Notes: generated from the sequence alone by a model not told the origin. A DNA stretch of 64,000 nt from Cryptosporangium aurantiacum (GCF_900143005.1 NZ_FRCS01000002.1:186001-250000), one strand, 5' to 3'. Counted from the first letter of the stretch, positions 1-8,671 are shown. A program made the numbers and translations.

Positions 1-953
1 TGGGCCAGCCCCAGCGAGGCGTACGGCAGCACGACACCCTCGCCGCGGCGGAGCAACAGCGTCAGGAGCACCTCCGCTTCCCGGAACGAGTGCGCGGTGC
101 GGTCGGCGCCGGTGACCACCGGGCCGGACGCGGCCCGCACGACGCCCTCGCCGACCACGGCCTGGGCACGCTCCCGGAGCCGGTCGAGCTCGTTACCGTC
201 CCCACCGGGCACCACCGCCCAGGCGCGGCGGCCCTGGTGCAGCGCGGTCACCCCGGCGCGCGGCAACGCGGTGGCCCAGGCGCGGACGTGCGGACCGTCG
301 TAGTCGAACACCGCGCCCGCGTGCGGGGCGTCCAGACGCATCCCGAACCGGGCCGCGGCGCGGGTGAGGTCGTCCGGCGCGCGCAGGGTGCCGCAGCGCA
401 GCTCGTCGACGAGTTCGGACCCGGCAGCGGTACCAGCGTCGGCAGCGGCGTCCCGGCGGACCGCCTCGATCGCGAGCGCGGTGGTGGCCGCGAGGAGATA
501 AGGCACGACGGCGGGCGGCACCGGCTCGGCGAGCAGCGCGATGCCGAACCGGCGGCGATCGGCGCGGACCGGTGCGGCGCGGGCCGGGCGGCCGTCGGAC
601 ATCGTCAGCGGGGTCGGGCGTTCGGCCCCGAACACCTGGGCGACGTCCGACGCGCGGACGCTCGGCGCGTCCCCGGCGGGCGCGACCGACGAGGCCAGCA
701 GCTCGCCGTGGACGTCGAACAGCCAGGCGGCGTGGCCGGTGTGCGCGGCGAGCCTGCGCAGGATCGCGGGCCAGCCCTCGCCGCCGAGCGTGAGCCGGTT
801 CAGCTCGCGCTCGAACTCCTCGGGCGTAGCGGCCGGCGAGACGGGGCCGGGCGGGGCCATCCGTGGCCCGGCCGGACGAGGCGTCGGGGGAACCGGAATT
901 CCGTGCGCCCTGGCCTCGCCGTGCGGGTCCCGTCGGACCCGGCCGCCCTCCAT
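1..953 (-). CDS. PucR/CdaR-type transcriptional regulator, truncated by the window edge
   Basis: This reading frame stays open to base 1, so about 317 residues are visible and the C-terminus is missing. The N-terminal half has a GAF-like or PucR N-terminal region (around WLFDVHGELLASS) and the middle resembles the GGDEF-like domain of CdaR/PucR proteins (FREAEVLLTLLLRR). The expected C-terminal PucR helix-turn-helix would lie outside the window. The start is uncertain: ATG at 953 follows GGAAGG at a long spacing, and a second in-frame ATG lies at 860. It follows the acetamidase gene by 43 bases on the same strand. PucR-type proteins often control purine, amide or aromatic catabolism, so it may regulate that neighbour; this is inference. 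Confidence 0.75.
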   Translation of the reverse strand, partial: MEGGRVRRDPHGEARAHGIPVPPTPRPAGPRMAPPGPVSPAATPEEFERELNRLTLGGEGWPAILRRLAAHTGHAAWLFDVHGELLASSVAPAGDAPSVRASDVAQVFGAERPTPLTMSDGRPARAAPVRADRRRFGIALLAEPVPPAVVPYLLAATTALAIEAVRRDAAADAGTAAGSELVDELRCGTLRAPDDLTRAAARFGMRLDAPHAGAVFDYDGPHVRAWATALPRAGVTALHQGRRAWAVVPGGDGNELDRLRERAQAVVGEGVVRAASGPVVTGADRTAHSFREAEVLLTLLLRRGEGVVLPYASLGLA

Positions 954-996
954 GGCGGGAACCATACCTTCCGGGTCGGAAGCGCCTTCAGAGGCT

Positions 997-2103
997 TCAG
1001 GCGCCGAAGTCCGCCTTGCGGATCATGCAGTGCACACCCTTCACCGCGTCGACGACCTGGCTGACCTCGAAGTCGCCCGCCGCGCTCAGGTACGCCAGCG
1101 CTGTCGCCCGCGGCAGGCCCTGGGTCAGCTCGAGGAACGAGACGGCCCGGCGCACCGCCTTCTTCATCGCCTCGTTCAGGTCCGGGTCCATCCCGACCGG
1201 GATCCAGTGGGTGTCGGTCTCGACGAACGGCGCGTTGACCAGGCCGACGGCGGCGCGCGCCTCGGCGTCCTTGAGAACGGTGAGCCGGAGCGTCGCGCGC
1301 AGCGGTGCCTCCAACGCGGTGAGCGCCACCTCACCGTCACCCTGGGCGTAGTGCGGGTCGCCCGCGTAGAACAGTGCGCCGGGCGTCTGGACCGGGAGGT
1401 AGAGCGACGAGCCTGCCTGCAGCTCGTTCACGTCCATATTGCCGCCGTGGTCGCCGGGCGGGACCGAGGGCACCGGCTCGTCGGTGTCGATCGCGACGCC
1501 CATCAGGCCGAGGAACGGGCGCAGCGGGAAACGCACGCCTCGCCCTTCGCCGAAGCGGAGGTTGCCGTAGAGCACGCCGCCGCTCTCGGTGACGTCGGTG
1601 AAGTGGATGTTGCTGCCGTAGCCGGCCGGGTCGAGGACGCCGGCATCCTCGCGGCGCACCGTGCCCTCGGGGAACTCGCCGGGCAGTGCACCGTAGCCGT
1701 GACGGTTGCTGATGAAGCCGTAGGGCGCGCGGATCGCCAGGTCCAGGACGTCGACCCGGAGCAGGTCGCCGGGCTCGGCACCGGCGACCGCGATCGGACC
1801 GGTCACCACGTGCGGGCCGTCGTCGTAGTCGTGGGCGATGTCGGACGCCGCGAACACCCGCGAGTCCTCGAGGACCTCGTCGGCCTTGACGCCGAAGCCG
1901 GCCAGGTAGGCGACCGGGTCGCGGCCCTGGTCCTCGAGGATGCCCTCGTGGCTGAGGGTGTCGACGGTGACGACCGCCCCGCTCTCGACGCTCAGCGCCG
2001 GCCGGTTGGTGCGGTTGGGCAGAAAGCCCCAGAGTGCGGTCTCCGGCGTCGTCTCGAGGTAGTGGTCACCGGAGATGCGGCCTTGGCGCGCCTGCAGCGT
2101 CAC
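997..2103 (-). CDS. Acetamidase/formamidase family amidohydrolase
   Basis: The 368-aa product matches the acetamidase/formamidase (FmdA/AmdA) family, which hydrolyses short aliphatic amides to ammonia and a carboxylate. Visible family features are the glycine- and histidine-rich core with GDHGGNMD near the middle, the metal-associated stretch THWIPVGMD and a C-terminal cysteine-containing VHCMIRKADFG. I chose GTG at 2103 because GAAGGAG lies six bases upstream; the frame extends further upstream but without coding character. The gene is followed on the same strand by the PucR-type regulator. Actual substrate (formamide, acetamide or another amide) cannot be told from sequence. Confidence 0.88.
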   Translation of the reverse strand: MTLQARQGRISGDHYLETTPETALWGFLPNRTNRPALSVESGAVVTVDTLSHEGILEDQGRDPVAYLAGFGVKADEVLEDSRVFAASDIAHDYDDGPHVVTGPIAVAGAEPGDLLRVDVLDLAIRAPYGFISNRHGYGALPGEFPEGTVRREDAGVLDPAGYGSNIHFTDVTESGGVLYGNLRFGEGRGVRFPLRPFLGLMGVAIDTDEPVPSVPPGDHGGNMDVNELQAGSSLYLPVQTPGALFYAGDPHYAQGDGEVALTALEAPLRATLRLTVLKDAEARAAVGLVNAPFVETDTHWIPVGMDPDLNEAMKKAVRRAVSFLELTQGLPRATALAYLSAAGDFEVSQVVDAVKGVHCMIRKADFGA

Positions 2104-2833
2104 GCTCGGCTCCTTCGTGCGATGGGGCAAGTCGCCTACGACACTGCGGGAACCCTGTTTCGGCCAGAATTCCGAGCTGCGAAGCTGTCGTAAAGCGCCT
2201 CGGCATGCGATACCGCATCTCACTTCGCGACGAGCCCGGTATACGATCCACTCACCGTCCAGAAGCGACCTTCGCGTGTTACTACCGGTGGGTATGGCGA
2301 ATGTCGCACCGGGTTACCGCAACCCGGCTTCCTGCTGGTCACGAGCAGAACGTGACACTTGCTCGCGTTTTCCGCGAGTTCGCTGCGGCACGCCCACTGG
2401 AGCGGGGCGCTGTCCCTCCACTACGATCCGTGCGCTGCATGTGGACACATGAGTACTGGCGACGGCGAGGACTGGGGAGGCGACGAGTGGACGCGACGTC
2501 CCGTTCGCTGGCCGACCCAGTGCACAGAGCCGCCGCAGCGGGGCCAGACGGTTCGCGCCGGGTCGTCCGGAAAGCCCCCGACTTGCGCAGCAAAAACCTC
2601 GCCACTGCTCATAGCAAGCTGCGTCCATTGCACGCGCGCGACCCCTGGACGTGCCATTCTTCGTGGAGTCACCTCGCGGTCACGCTGATCGAGTGGTCGA
2701 CTGCGGTGCGCCCGTTGCAGGGCGCCTCGCTCGCGGGCTGTCCGTCACTAGTGACCGGGACTGGACAGGAGCAGCACCGTCGGGTCGGTACCGCCCGGCG
2801 TACCCACGCTAGGCGGAGTAGGGGCTGGATACG
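2104..2833. other. Intergenic region without a supported gene, with a 12-bp palindrome
   Basis: About 730 bases separate the divergent acetamidase and XRE genes. Base composition is less GC-rich than in the flanking genes, and the short open frames have irregular third-position use and no good ribosome-binding sites. A perfect 12-bp palindrome, GTCACTAGTGAC, lies at 2744-2755, about 80 bases before the XRE start, and could be an operator. No RNA gene or repeat family was recognised. Confidence 0.5.
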
Positions 2834-3718
2834 GTGATTACGGCTGAGCCTGGCGCTGGCCCCACCGTCCTGCGCATCCTGCTGGGCTCCCAGCTGCGGA
2901 GGCTACGCGAGGACCGGAACGTCACGCGCGAGGACGCCGGCTACGCGATCCGCGCCTCCGAGTCGAAGATCAGCCGGATGGAGCTGGGCCGGGTCGGCTT
3001 CAAGGAGCGCGACGTCTCCGACCTCCTGACGCTCTACGGCGTCACCGACGGGGCCGAGCGCGACGCGCTGCTCTCCCTCGCCAGGGAGGCCAACCAGCCC
3101 GGCTGGTGGCACAAGTTCAGCGACATCCTGCCGAACTGGTTCCAGGCCTACGTCGGGCTGGAGGCCGCGGCTTCGCTGATCCGGACGTACGAGGTCCAGT
3201 TCATCCCCGGCTTGCTGCAGACCGAGGAGTACGCCCGCGCGGTCGTGCTGCTGGCCAACGGCAACGCGCCGAAGGAAGAGGTGGATCGGCGGGTCCAGCT
3301 GCGGATGGAACGGCAGAACCTGCTGACGCGCGCCAACGCACCGCGGTTCTGGGCGATCATCGACGAGGCCGTGCTGCGGCGTCCGATCGGCGGCCGGGAC
3401 ATCATGCGTGACCAGCTGGAGCACCTGGCGAAGCTGGCCGAGCGGCCGAACATCACGCTCCAGGTCATCCCGTTCGGGTACGGCGGCCACGCCGCGGCGG
3501 GCGGCGCGTTCTCGCTGCTCCGCTTCCCCGACCAGACGCTGCCCGACATCGTCTACATCGAGCAGCTGACCAGCGCGCTCTACCTGGAGAAGCGCGAGGA
3601 CGTCGACACGTATCTGGAATCCATGGAGCGACTCGCCGTCGAGGCGGATTCGCCGGTCCGGAGCCGGGAACGTTTCCTGGAGATTCGCCAGGACTTCACC
3701 CCGCCACCTGCTCGCTGA
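2834..3718 (+). CDS. XRE-family helix-turn-helix regulator with DUF5753 (Scr1-type)
   Basis: The 294-aa protein has an N-terminal HTH_31-type DNA-binding domain (about residues 15-75; RASESKISRMELGR is the helix-turn-helix) followed by the DUF5753 domain (about 100-285) with the typical WWHKF, FIPGLLQT and PFGYGGHAA signatures. Such proteins are abundant in Streptomyces and relatives and pair with small DUF397 proteins, as here with the convergent gene at 3835-4071. Described Scr-type pairs act as toxin-antitoxin-like or developmental regulators; the role here is unknown. GTG at 2834 has a loose GGAGTAGGGG upstream. A strong hairpin follows the stop codon. Confidence 0.92.
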   Translation: MITAEPGAGPTVLRILLGSQLRRLREDRNVTREDAGYAIRASESKISRMELGRVGFKERDVSDLLTLYGVTDGAERDALLSLAREANQPGWWHKFSDILPNWFQAYVGLEAAASLIRTYEVQFIPGLLQTEEYARAVVLLANGNAPKEEVDRRVQLRMERQNLLTRANAPRFWAIIDEAVLRRPIGGRDIMRDQLEHLAKLAERPNITLQVIPFGYGGHAAAGGAFSLLRFPDQTLPDIVYIEQLTSALYLEKREDVDTYLESMERLAVEADSPVRSRERFLEIRQDFTPPPAR

Positions 3719-3743
3719 AGCGGTCGGGGCCGGACCTGGCGGT

Positions 3744-3771
3744 TGCGGAGCGCGCCCGACCGCGCTCCGCA
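3744..3771. terminator. Hairpin terminator between convergent XRE and DUF397 genes
   Basis: An 11-bp perfect stem (TGCGGAGCGCG at 3744-3754 pairing with 3761-3771) with a six-base loop lies 25 bases after the XRE stop. There is no strong T tract. It sits between convergent genes and could serve both. Confidence 0.65.
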
Positions 3772-3834
3772 CACAACAACTACTGAACTGCGTTGATGCG
3801 CCCGGCCCCGTTCCGGACTGCGATGAACTGCTGG

Positions 3835-4071
3835 TCAGCTGACGAAATGATCAAAGTCTCCGCTCCGTGCACCCGCGATCAGAGCAGCGATCTCGTCTCG
3901 GGTGTAAATGAGCGCCGGTCCCTCCGGATGGCGAGAGTTCCGCACTGCGAACTGTCCGTCCGGTAACCCCGCGATCTCCACGCAGTTGCCGTTCGGATTG
4001 CTGTGACTGCTCTTCAGCCATGCCACGTGGCCTAGCTGACCAGCAGGTATTCCGTTGTACGGGTGGTGCAT
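3835..4071 (-). CDS. DUF397 domain protein
   Basis: The 78-aa product carries the DUF397 signature: AWLKSSHSNPNGNCVEIAGL, then VRNSRHPEGPALIYTRDE and a C-terminal FDHFV. DUF397 proteins are small partners of XRE/DUF5753 regulators, and the convergent neighbour at 2834-3718 is exactly that type. ATG at 4071 was chosen because GAGAAGAGG lies six bases upstream. The longer frame reaching 4209 has no coding character. Its 5' region contains two copies of a palindrome-rich repeat, which may control it. Confidence 0.9.
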   Translation of the reverse strand: MHHPYNGIPAGQLGHVAWLKSSHSNPNGNCVEIAGLPDGQFAVRNSRHPEGPALIYTRDEIAALIAGARSGDFDHFVS

Positions 4072-4180
4072 GTTGCGCCTCTTCTCGGATCGCCGGCGGA
4101 CACGTCCTCGGCCGCCGGTGCACGATCGGCGGTACGACGCCCCGTTCCGTCGATTGGTGCCGCCCATCAATGAGGCCGCC

Positions 4181-4240
4181 TGCACGTGCAGACGCTCTTG
4201 CACATGCACGGCCTGATGCAGGAGGATAACGCACGTGCGC
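4181..4240. repeat. Palindrome-rich direct repeat, copy 1
   Basis: This is a 60-base unit beginning with the palindrome TGCACGTGCA, continuing with CTCTTGCACATGCACGGCC and ATGCAGGAGGATAACG, and ending in GCACGTGCGC. Copy 2 at 4404-4464 differs by two substitutions and one single-base indel. The unit starts 110 bases upstream of the DUF397 start. The repeated CACGTG cores look like protein-binding sites. Confidence 0.9.
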
Positions 4241-4403
4241 CACGCCGTAGGCCCCCTAGCCTCCCGGCACGGACGGTCAGAACGTCGCCTCTGAGCGCGA
4301 CGGATTTCGCTACAGCCGTTAAGCGCTCACCTGCCCTCGGAAATGGATGACGTGGCTTCCGACAGGTATCGGCGTTCCCCGAATCAGAAAAAATTAAGCC
4401 ATC

Positions 4404-4464
4404 TGCACGTGCAGATGGCTCTTGCACATGCACGGCCTGATGCAGGAGGATTACGCACGTGCGC
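4404..4464. repeat. Palindrome-rich direct repeat, copy 2
   Basis: The second, 61-base copy of the repeat begins at TGCACGTGCA (4404) and ends at GCACGTGCGC. The left arm is extended to ATCTGCACGTGCAGAT, a perfect 16-bp palindrome from 4401. It lies 50 bases upstream of the GTG start of the 71-aa ORF, so the two copies could control divergent transcription. Confidence 0.9.
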
Positions 4465-4513
4465 GACTGTGCTCAGTAGTCGAACAGCCGACAGCCAGTG
4501 ATGGGAGGTAGAC

Positions 4514-4729
4514 GTGTCCCCAGCTCCACAGCCGACCCGGACCGAGTCCGCCCGCGGCTGCGCACACAGAGAGGCGGCCTGGAAGGTCGAACTCTCGGCC
4601 CGGCTCTGTACCGACCGGGCACACGCCGCCCGGTTGCGCGGGCTGGCCGCCTGGCACCAACGGCAGGCCGACTACTTCGATCAACTCTTCGGGGGCGATG
4701 ACTCCGGCGCCTCGCCGGCCACCGCCTGA
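4514..4729 (+). CDS. Small hypothetical protein (71 aa)
   Basis: I do not recognise this protein. GTG at 4514 is preceded by GGGAGG at five bases, third codon positions are strongly G/C, and a 10-bp terminator hairpin follows the stop by about 20 bases, so I regard it as a real gene. The product is soluble and amphipathic with two cysteines (GCAH, LCTD) and a helix-forming centre (RLRGLAAWHQRQADYFDQLF). It is divergent from the DUF397 gene and follows repeat copy 2, which suggests shared control with the XRE/DUF397 pair. Confidence 0.6.
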   Translation: MSPAPQPTRTESARGCAHREAAWKVELSARLCTDRAHAARLRGLAAWHQRQADYFDQLFGGDDSGASPATA

Positions 4730-4750
4730 GAGTTCTGCCTGCACACAGCT

Positions 4751-4782
4751 CCGACGAGCGCCCCTGAAGGAACGCTCGTCGG
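4751..4782. terminator. Hairpin terminator after the 71-aa ORF
   Basis: A perfect 10-bp stem (CCGACGAGCG at 4751-4760 with CGCTCGTCGG at 4773-4782) and a 12-base loop lie between the small ORF and the convergent ABC permease gene. Confidence 0.65.
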
Positions 4783-4902
4783 TCGTGGCTGGTGCGGGTT
4801 GGAGGCGCCCGGACCCTCCAGCCCGTGCCGCCCCGCGGTCGGTCCGCGCGTCGCTTCCCCGGCATGGCGGCGCGCGGACTCCGCTGTTTTCGGCCTTTGT
4901 AG

Positions 4903-5718
4903 CTAGGCGTCCCGGCGTCGCATCAGGACTGCCGCGACCGCGAGCGCCCCGACGATCCACGCGATGAACACCGCGAGCCCGGCTCCGGACGAGAGCAGCG
5001 TCGATGCGGGATCCGCGGACATGAACGCACTGCCCGCATTGGACGGCAGGATCTTGGTCAGCGGCTCGCTCCAGCTGTCCGGGAGCAGCCCGACCATCGT
5101 CGGCAGGATCAGGATCAACCCCACGAGCGCCCCGATCGCGCCCGCCGTGTGCCGCAGGATCGCGCCGAGCGCCAAGCCGAGAAGACCGATCCCGGTGAGA
5201 TAGATCGCAGCGCCGAACACCGCCCGCAGCGTCCCGTCGTCACCCAACGCCACACCGTCCGCGCCCAGGGCAGCCTGGCCGGCCAGGAAGGCGGCCACCG
5301 TCGCGACGAGCGAGACCACGAGCGTGACCCCGCCGAACACGACAACCTTCGCCCACAGAACGGGCAGACGGGTCGGTACCGCCGCGAGCGTTGCGCGGAT
5401 CATCCCGGTCGAGTACTCCCCCGCGATGACCAGCACGCCGAGCACACCGAGGATGAGCTGACCGAGCGTGACGCCACTCAGGCTCAGATCGGTCGGGTCG
5501 ATCGGACCGCCGCCGGGGCCACCTCCGTCACCGGACACCACCGATGCGGCGAGCAGACCGAAGCCGATCACGACCACCAGCGCGGCGCCGAGCGTGATCG
5601 CGGTCGACCGCAGCGACCGGAGCTTGATCCACTCCGAGCGAATCACCCGCCCGATCGTGACCCCGGCTTCCGCCGACGTCCTCGCCCTCGTCTCGGGAGT
5701 CAGGGTTGCGGTGCTCAT
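4903..5718 (-). CDS. ABC-2 type transporter permease
   Basis: The 271-aa product begins with a soluble segment containing IRSEWIKLRSLRSTAI, the usual entry of ABC-2 membrane subunits, followed by about six hydrophobic helices (VIGFGLLAASVV, LILGVLGVLVIAGEYSTGMIR, and later helices to the C-terminal VFIAWIVGALAVAAVLMRRRD). The GEYSTGMIR motif is typical of actinobacterial ABC-2 permeases. Its ATG at 5718 overlaps the stop of the ATPase gene by one base, so the two are translated together. Substrate unknown; drug, lipid or peptide export is plausible. Confidence 0.88.
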   Translation of the reverse strand: MSTATLTPETRARTSAEAGVTIGRVIRSEWIKLRSLRSTAITLGAALVVVIGFGLLAASVVSGDGGGPGGGPIDPTDLSLSGVTLGQLILGVLGVLVIAGEYSTGMIRATLAAVPTRLPVLWAKVVVFGGVTLVVSLVATVAAFLAGQAALGADGVALGDDGTLRAVFGAAIYLTGIGLLGLALGAILRHTAGAIGALVGLILILPTMVGLLPDSWSEPLTKILPSNAGSAFMSADPASTLLSSGAGLAVFIAWIVGALAVAAVLMRRRDA

Positions 5719-6629
5719 CAGGCAGCCTTTCCGGTGGAGTATTCGGTGAGGTCCTTGGTCATCGCCATGAACGCCTCTTCGAGCGACGCGCGCTCGGTGG
5801 TCAGCTCGTGCAGGACGTAGCCGGCGGCGAACGCGCGGTCGCCGATCACGTCCGCGGTGAGCCCGATGACGTCCAGCGCGCCCCGCTCGGTGCTGGTGAT
5901 CGTCACGCCGGGGCCGCTGAGCACCCGGATGAGGTCGGTCGCCTGCGGGGAGCGAACCCGGATCCGGTCGCTGACCGCGTTCTGGACGAAGTCGACGACC
6001 GGCACGTCGGCGACCAGTTGCCCACGCGCCACGACGACCAGCTGCTCGGCGGTCAACGCCATCTCGCTCATCAGGTGGGAGGAGACGAAGACCGTGCGCC
6101 CCTCGGCCGCCAGCCCCTTGAGCAGGTTGCGGATCCACAGGATGCCGTCCGGGTCGAGGCCGTTGACCGGTTCGTCGAGCATGATCGTCCGCGGGTCCCC
6201 GAGCAGCGCGGACGCGATGCCCAGCCGCTGCCCCATGCCGAGGGAGAACGCTCCGGCGCGCTTGCGGGCGACGTTCCGCAGCCCGACCAGCTCGAGCACC
6301 TCGTCGACGCGGGACGCGGGGATCCCGGTGGTCGCCGCCAGCGCGAGCAGGTGGTCGCGGGCGGATCGGCCGGGGTGGATGGCCTTGGCCTCGAGCAGCG
6401 CGCCGATCTCCCGGAGCGGCGCCCGGTGCTCGGCCAGCGGCCGGCCGTTGACGGTCGCCGACCCGGACGTCGGGCGGTCCAGCCCCATGATCATTCGCAT
6501 CGTGGTGGACTTGCCTGCGCCGTTGGGCCCCAGGAAGCCGGTCACGATCCCGGGCCGGACGGTGAACGAGAGGTCGTTCACTGCCACCTTGTCCCCGTAG
6601 TGCTTGCTGAGACGGACGACCTCGATCAC
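5718..6629 (-). CDS. ABC transporter ATP-binding protein (ABC-2 exporter)
   Basis: The 303-aa ATPase has Walker A GPNGAGKST, signature SLGMGQRLG, Walker B TIMLDEPVNGLDPDG and the H-loop SSHLMSE, followed by the C-terminal extension usual for drug/lantibiotic-type exporters. GTG at 6629 was preferred since CAGGAG lies five bases upstream and the next residues (IEVVRLSKHYGDK) begin the domain; the frame could start further upstream at 6716. It forms an operon with the permease gene downstream and lies just downstream of a LuxR-type response regulator on the same strand, a common regulator-exporter arrangement. Confidence 0.9.
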   Translation of the reverse strand: MIEVVRLSKHYGDKVAVNDLSFTVRPGIVTGFLGPNGAGKSTTMRMIMGLDRPTSGSATVNGRPLAEHRAPLREIGALLEAKAIHPGRSARDHLLALAATTGIPASRVDEVLELVGLRNVARKRAGAFSLGMGQRLGIASALLGDPRTIMLDEPVNGLDPDGILWIRNLLKGLAAEGRTVFVSSHLMSEMALTAEQLVVVARGQLVADVPVVDFVQNAVSDRIRVRSPQATDLIRVLSGPGVTITSTERGALDVIGLTADVIGDRAFAAGYVLHELTTERASLEEAFMAMTKDLTEYSTGKAA

Positions 6630-6758
6630 TGCGACTCCTGACGCCGGTGAGGTTTCCTCGGACGTCTTCAACCGTCGCCGCCGCAGCGCGTCGCGGCATC
6701 GTCCAGCAATCGTCATTCGGGCCTACCGTGTCCGCGGTAGGCGGGCGCTGCGCGCGTA

Positions 6759-7433
6759 CTACGGGCGCGGGACGTCCGCGCGGACCAGGCCGGTCTGGTA
6801 GGCGATCACGACGAGCTGGGCCCGGTCCCGCGCGCCCAGCTTCGTCATCGCCCGGTTGACGTGCGTCTTCGCGGTCAGCGGCGAGAGCACCAGCCGCTCG
6901 GCGATCGCGTCGTTCGGAAGCCCTTCGGCGACCAGCGCGAGCACTTCCCGCTCGCGGTCGGTGAGGACCGCGAGCTGCTCCGGCACGGCGCGCGGAGTGT
7001 CGTCCGGCTGGGCCAGGAAACGGCCGATCAGGCCCTTGGTGGCCTTCGGCGAGAGCAGCGCCTCGCCGCGGGCGACTACCCGGACGGCGTCCAGCAGCTC
7101 GGCCGGTTCGACGCCCTTGCCCAGGAAACCGCTGGCACCGGCCCGGAGCGCCTGGAAGACGTACTCGTCGACCTCGAACGTCGTCAGGATCACCACCCGG
7201 ACGTCGGTCAGCGCCTCGTCCGCGGTGATCTCCGCGGTCGCGGCCAGCCCGTCGAGCTCGGGCATCCGGATGTCCATCAGGACGACGTCCGGGTGGGTCC
7301 GGCGCACCACGTCGACGGCTTCGCGGCCGGTCGAGGCCTCGCCGACGACCTCGAGGTCGGACGCCGAGTCGATCAGCACCCGAAACCCGGCGCGGATCAA
7401 CGCCTGATCGTCGGCAAGCACGACGCGGACCAT
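6759..7433 (-). CDS. NarL/LuxR-type response regulator
   Basis: The 224-aa protein has a receiver domain (acidic pair DD at 8-9, phospho-acceptor Asp54 in LMDIRMPELDG, conserved LTTFEVDEYVF) and a C-terminal LuxR-type helix-turn-helix ([25 protein letters not shown]). ATG at 7433 opens the domain exactly; there is no clear ribosome-binding site and a TTG at 7451 is an alternative. It is divergent from the histidine kinase gene at 7520 and is almost certainly its partner. The ABC exporter genes downstream on the same strand are a likely target. Confidence 0.92.
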   Translation of the reverse strand: MVRVVLADDQALIRAGFRVLIDSASDLEVVGEASTGREAVDVVRRTHPDVVLMDIRMPELDGLAATAEITADEALTDVRVVILTTFEVDEYVFQALRAGASGFLGKGVEPAELLDAVRVVARGEALLSPKATKGLIGRFLAQPDDTPRAVPEQLAVLTDREREVLALVAEGLPNDAIAERLVLSPLTAKTHVNRAMTKLGARDRAQLVVIAYQTGLVRADVPRP

Positions 7434-7519
7434 GGGGGAACCGTACGTCAACGGTGGTATGCGACGGTTACCGCATCCGGACGACGGCTGCCGTACCAGT
7501 CGTGACGTAGCGTCGGCGC

Positions 7520-8671
7520 GTGGGAATTCTCACCGCGTGGCGGCGCTACACCGCCGCGCACCCGCTCGCCGTGGACGCCGTCCTGGCCGGTCTGTTGTTC
7601 GCGTCGGTCGCCGGACCGGCGGTGGCGGGCGGCAACAGCGGAGGGCTGCTGTTCTTCGCCCCGGTCTGCGCCGCGCTGGTGTTCCGCCGCCGCCTGCCGA
7701 TCCCGGTGCTCGCGATCGAACTCTGCCTGGCCGTGATCGGGATCGCGACCGGCCACGGCGCAGCCGGAATCGTCGGCAGCCTGATCGCCGTCTACACGGT
7801 CGCCTCGCGCGCCGACCGGACCACGAGCATCACGGCCGGCGCCGTGACCGCGATCACGCTCGGCCTCGGGACGCTGCTGAACACCGGCGAGCCGCTGCTC
7901 GACGAGCGGAACGTCATCGTCGTGACGTGGGCAGGCCTGGCGACCGCCGCCGGGTACGCGGTCCAGAACCGGCGCGCGTACATCGCGGCGATCGAGGAAC
8001 GGGCCCGGCGCGCCGAGCAGACCCGGGAGGAGGAGGCGCGTCGCCGGGTCGCCGAGGAGCGGCTGCGGATCGCCCGCGAACTCCACGACGTGGTGGCGCA
8101 CAGCATCGCGCTGATCAACGTCCAGTCGGGGGTCGCCGCGCACCTCCTGCGCGACCAGCCGGACGCCGCCGAGGAAGCGCTGCGGCACGTCCGCGCGGCC
8201 AGCCGGACCGTGCTCGACGAGCTCGGGACGATGCTCGGCGTCCTGCGGCAGGGCGACGACGTGGACACGCCGGTGGAGCCGGCTCCCGGGCTGGAGCGGC
8301 TGGAGGCCCTGATCGAGACGTTCCGGGACGCCGGGCTCGAGGTACAGGTGCGGGTCACCGGCCGACCGCGCCGGCTCGCGCCGACGGTGGACCTCGCCGC
8401 GTACCGGATCAGCCAGGAGTCGCTCACCAACGCGCACAAGCACGGGTCCGCGCCCCGGATCGAGCTGTCGGTCGGCTACGAGCCGGACGCCGTCCGGATC
8501 GTCGTCCGCAACCCGGCAACGCCGGAGGGCGCGTCGGTACCGGCCGGCACCGGACACGGGCTGATCGGCATGCGGGAGCGCGCGACCGCGGTCGGCGGTC
8601 AGGTCACGACCGGCCTGCGAGCAGGCACGTTCGAGGTCGAAGCCGTGCTACCGGCTCCGGCCGACGGCTAG
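7520..8671 (+). CDS. DesK-type sensor histidine kinase
   Basis: The 383-aa kinase has four to five hydrophobic segments in the first 150 residues, a short coiled region, a HisKA_3 dimerisation domain with phospho-acceptor His189 (RIARELHDVVAHS), and a C-terminal HATPase_c domain (N-box ESLTNAHKHG, G-box GTGHGLIGMRERA). The sensor part has no large extracellular domain, so it likely senses the membrane or an intramembrane signal. It is divergent from its partner response regulator across 86 bases. The stop codon TAG overlaps the start of a terminator hairpin. Confidence 0.9.
   Translation: MGILTAWRRYTAAHPLAVDAVLAGLLFASVAGPAVAGGNSGGLLFFAPVCAALVFRRRLPIPVLAIELCLAVIGIATGHGAAGIVGSLIAVYTVASRADRTTSITAGAVTAITLGLGTLLNTGEPLLDERNVIVVTWAGLATAAGYAVQNRRAYIAAIEERARRAEQTREEEARRRVAEERLRIARELHDVVAHSIALINVQSGVAAHLLRDQPDAAEEALRHVRAASRTVLDELGTMLGVLRQGDDVDTPVEPAPGLERLEALIETFRDAGLEVQVRVTGRPRRLAPTVDLAAYRISQESLTNAHKHGSAPRIELSVGYEPDAVRIVVRNPATPEGASVPAGTGHGLIGMRERATAVGGQVTTGLRAGTFEVEAVLPAPADG

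Larger units (their letters stand above)
4072..4513. other. Divergent regulatory region between DUF397 gene and 71-aa ORF
   Basis: These 442 bases hold no supported gene. They contain two direct copies of a 60-bp repeat rich in TGCA and CACGTG motifs, listed separately, plus a short A-rich stretch (AGAAAAAATTAAG) just before the second copy. That AT-rich patch is unusual for this DNA and may be part of a promoter. Confidence 0.5.

Noticed and set aside
541-2193. Long plus-strand open frames opposite the regulator and acetamidase genes
   Set aside because: They are antisense shadows: they run through recognised minus-strand domains, have Arg/Pro/Gly/Ala-rich products and no ribosome-binding site.
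2450-2688. Possible small Cys-rich plus-strand gene starting MSTGDGEDWGG
   Set aside because: No ribosome-binding site, irregular third-position composition and no recognisable motif; competing frames are equally long on both strands.
4204-4511. Leader peptides beginning MHGLMQED in both repeat copies
   Set aside because: The start codons lack ribosome-binding sites and the frames diverge immediately after the repeat, so conservation is explained by the DNA element.
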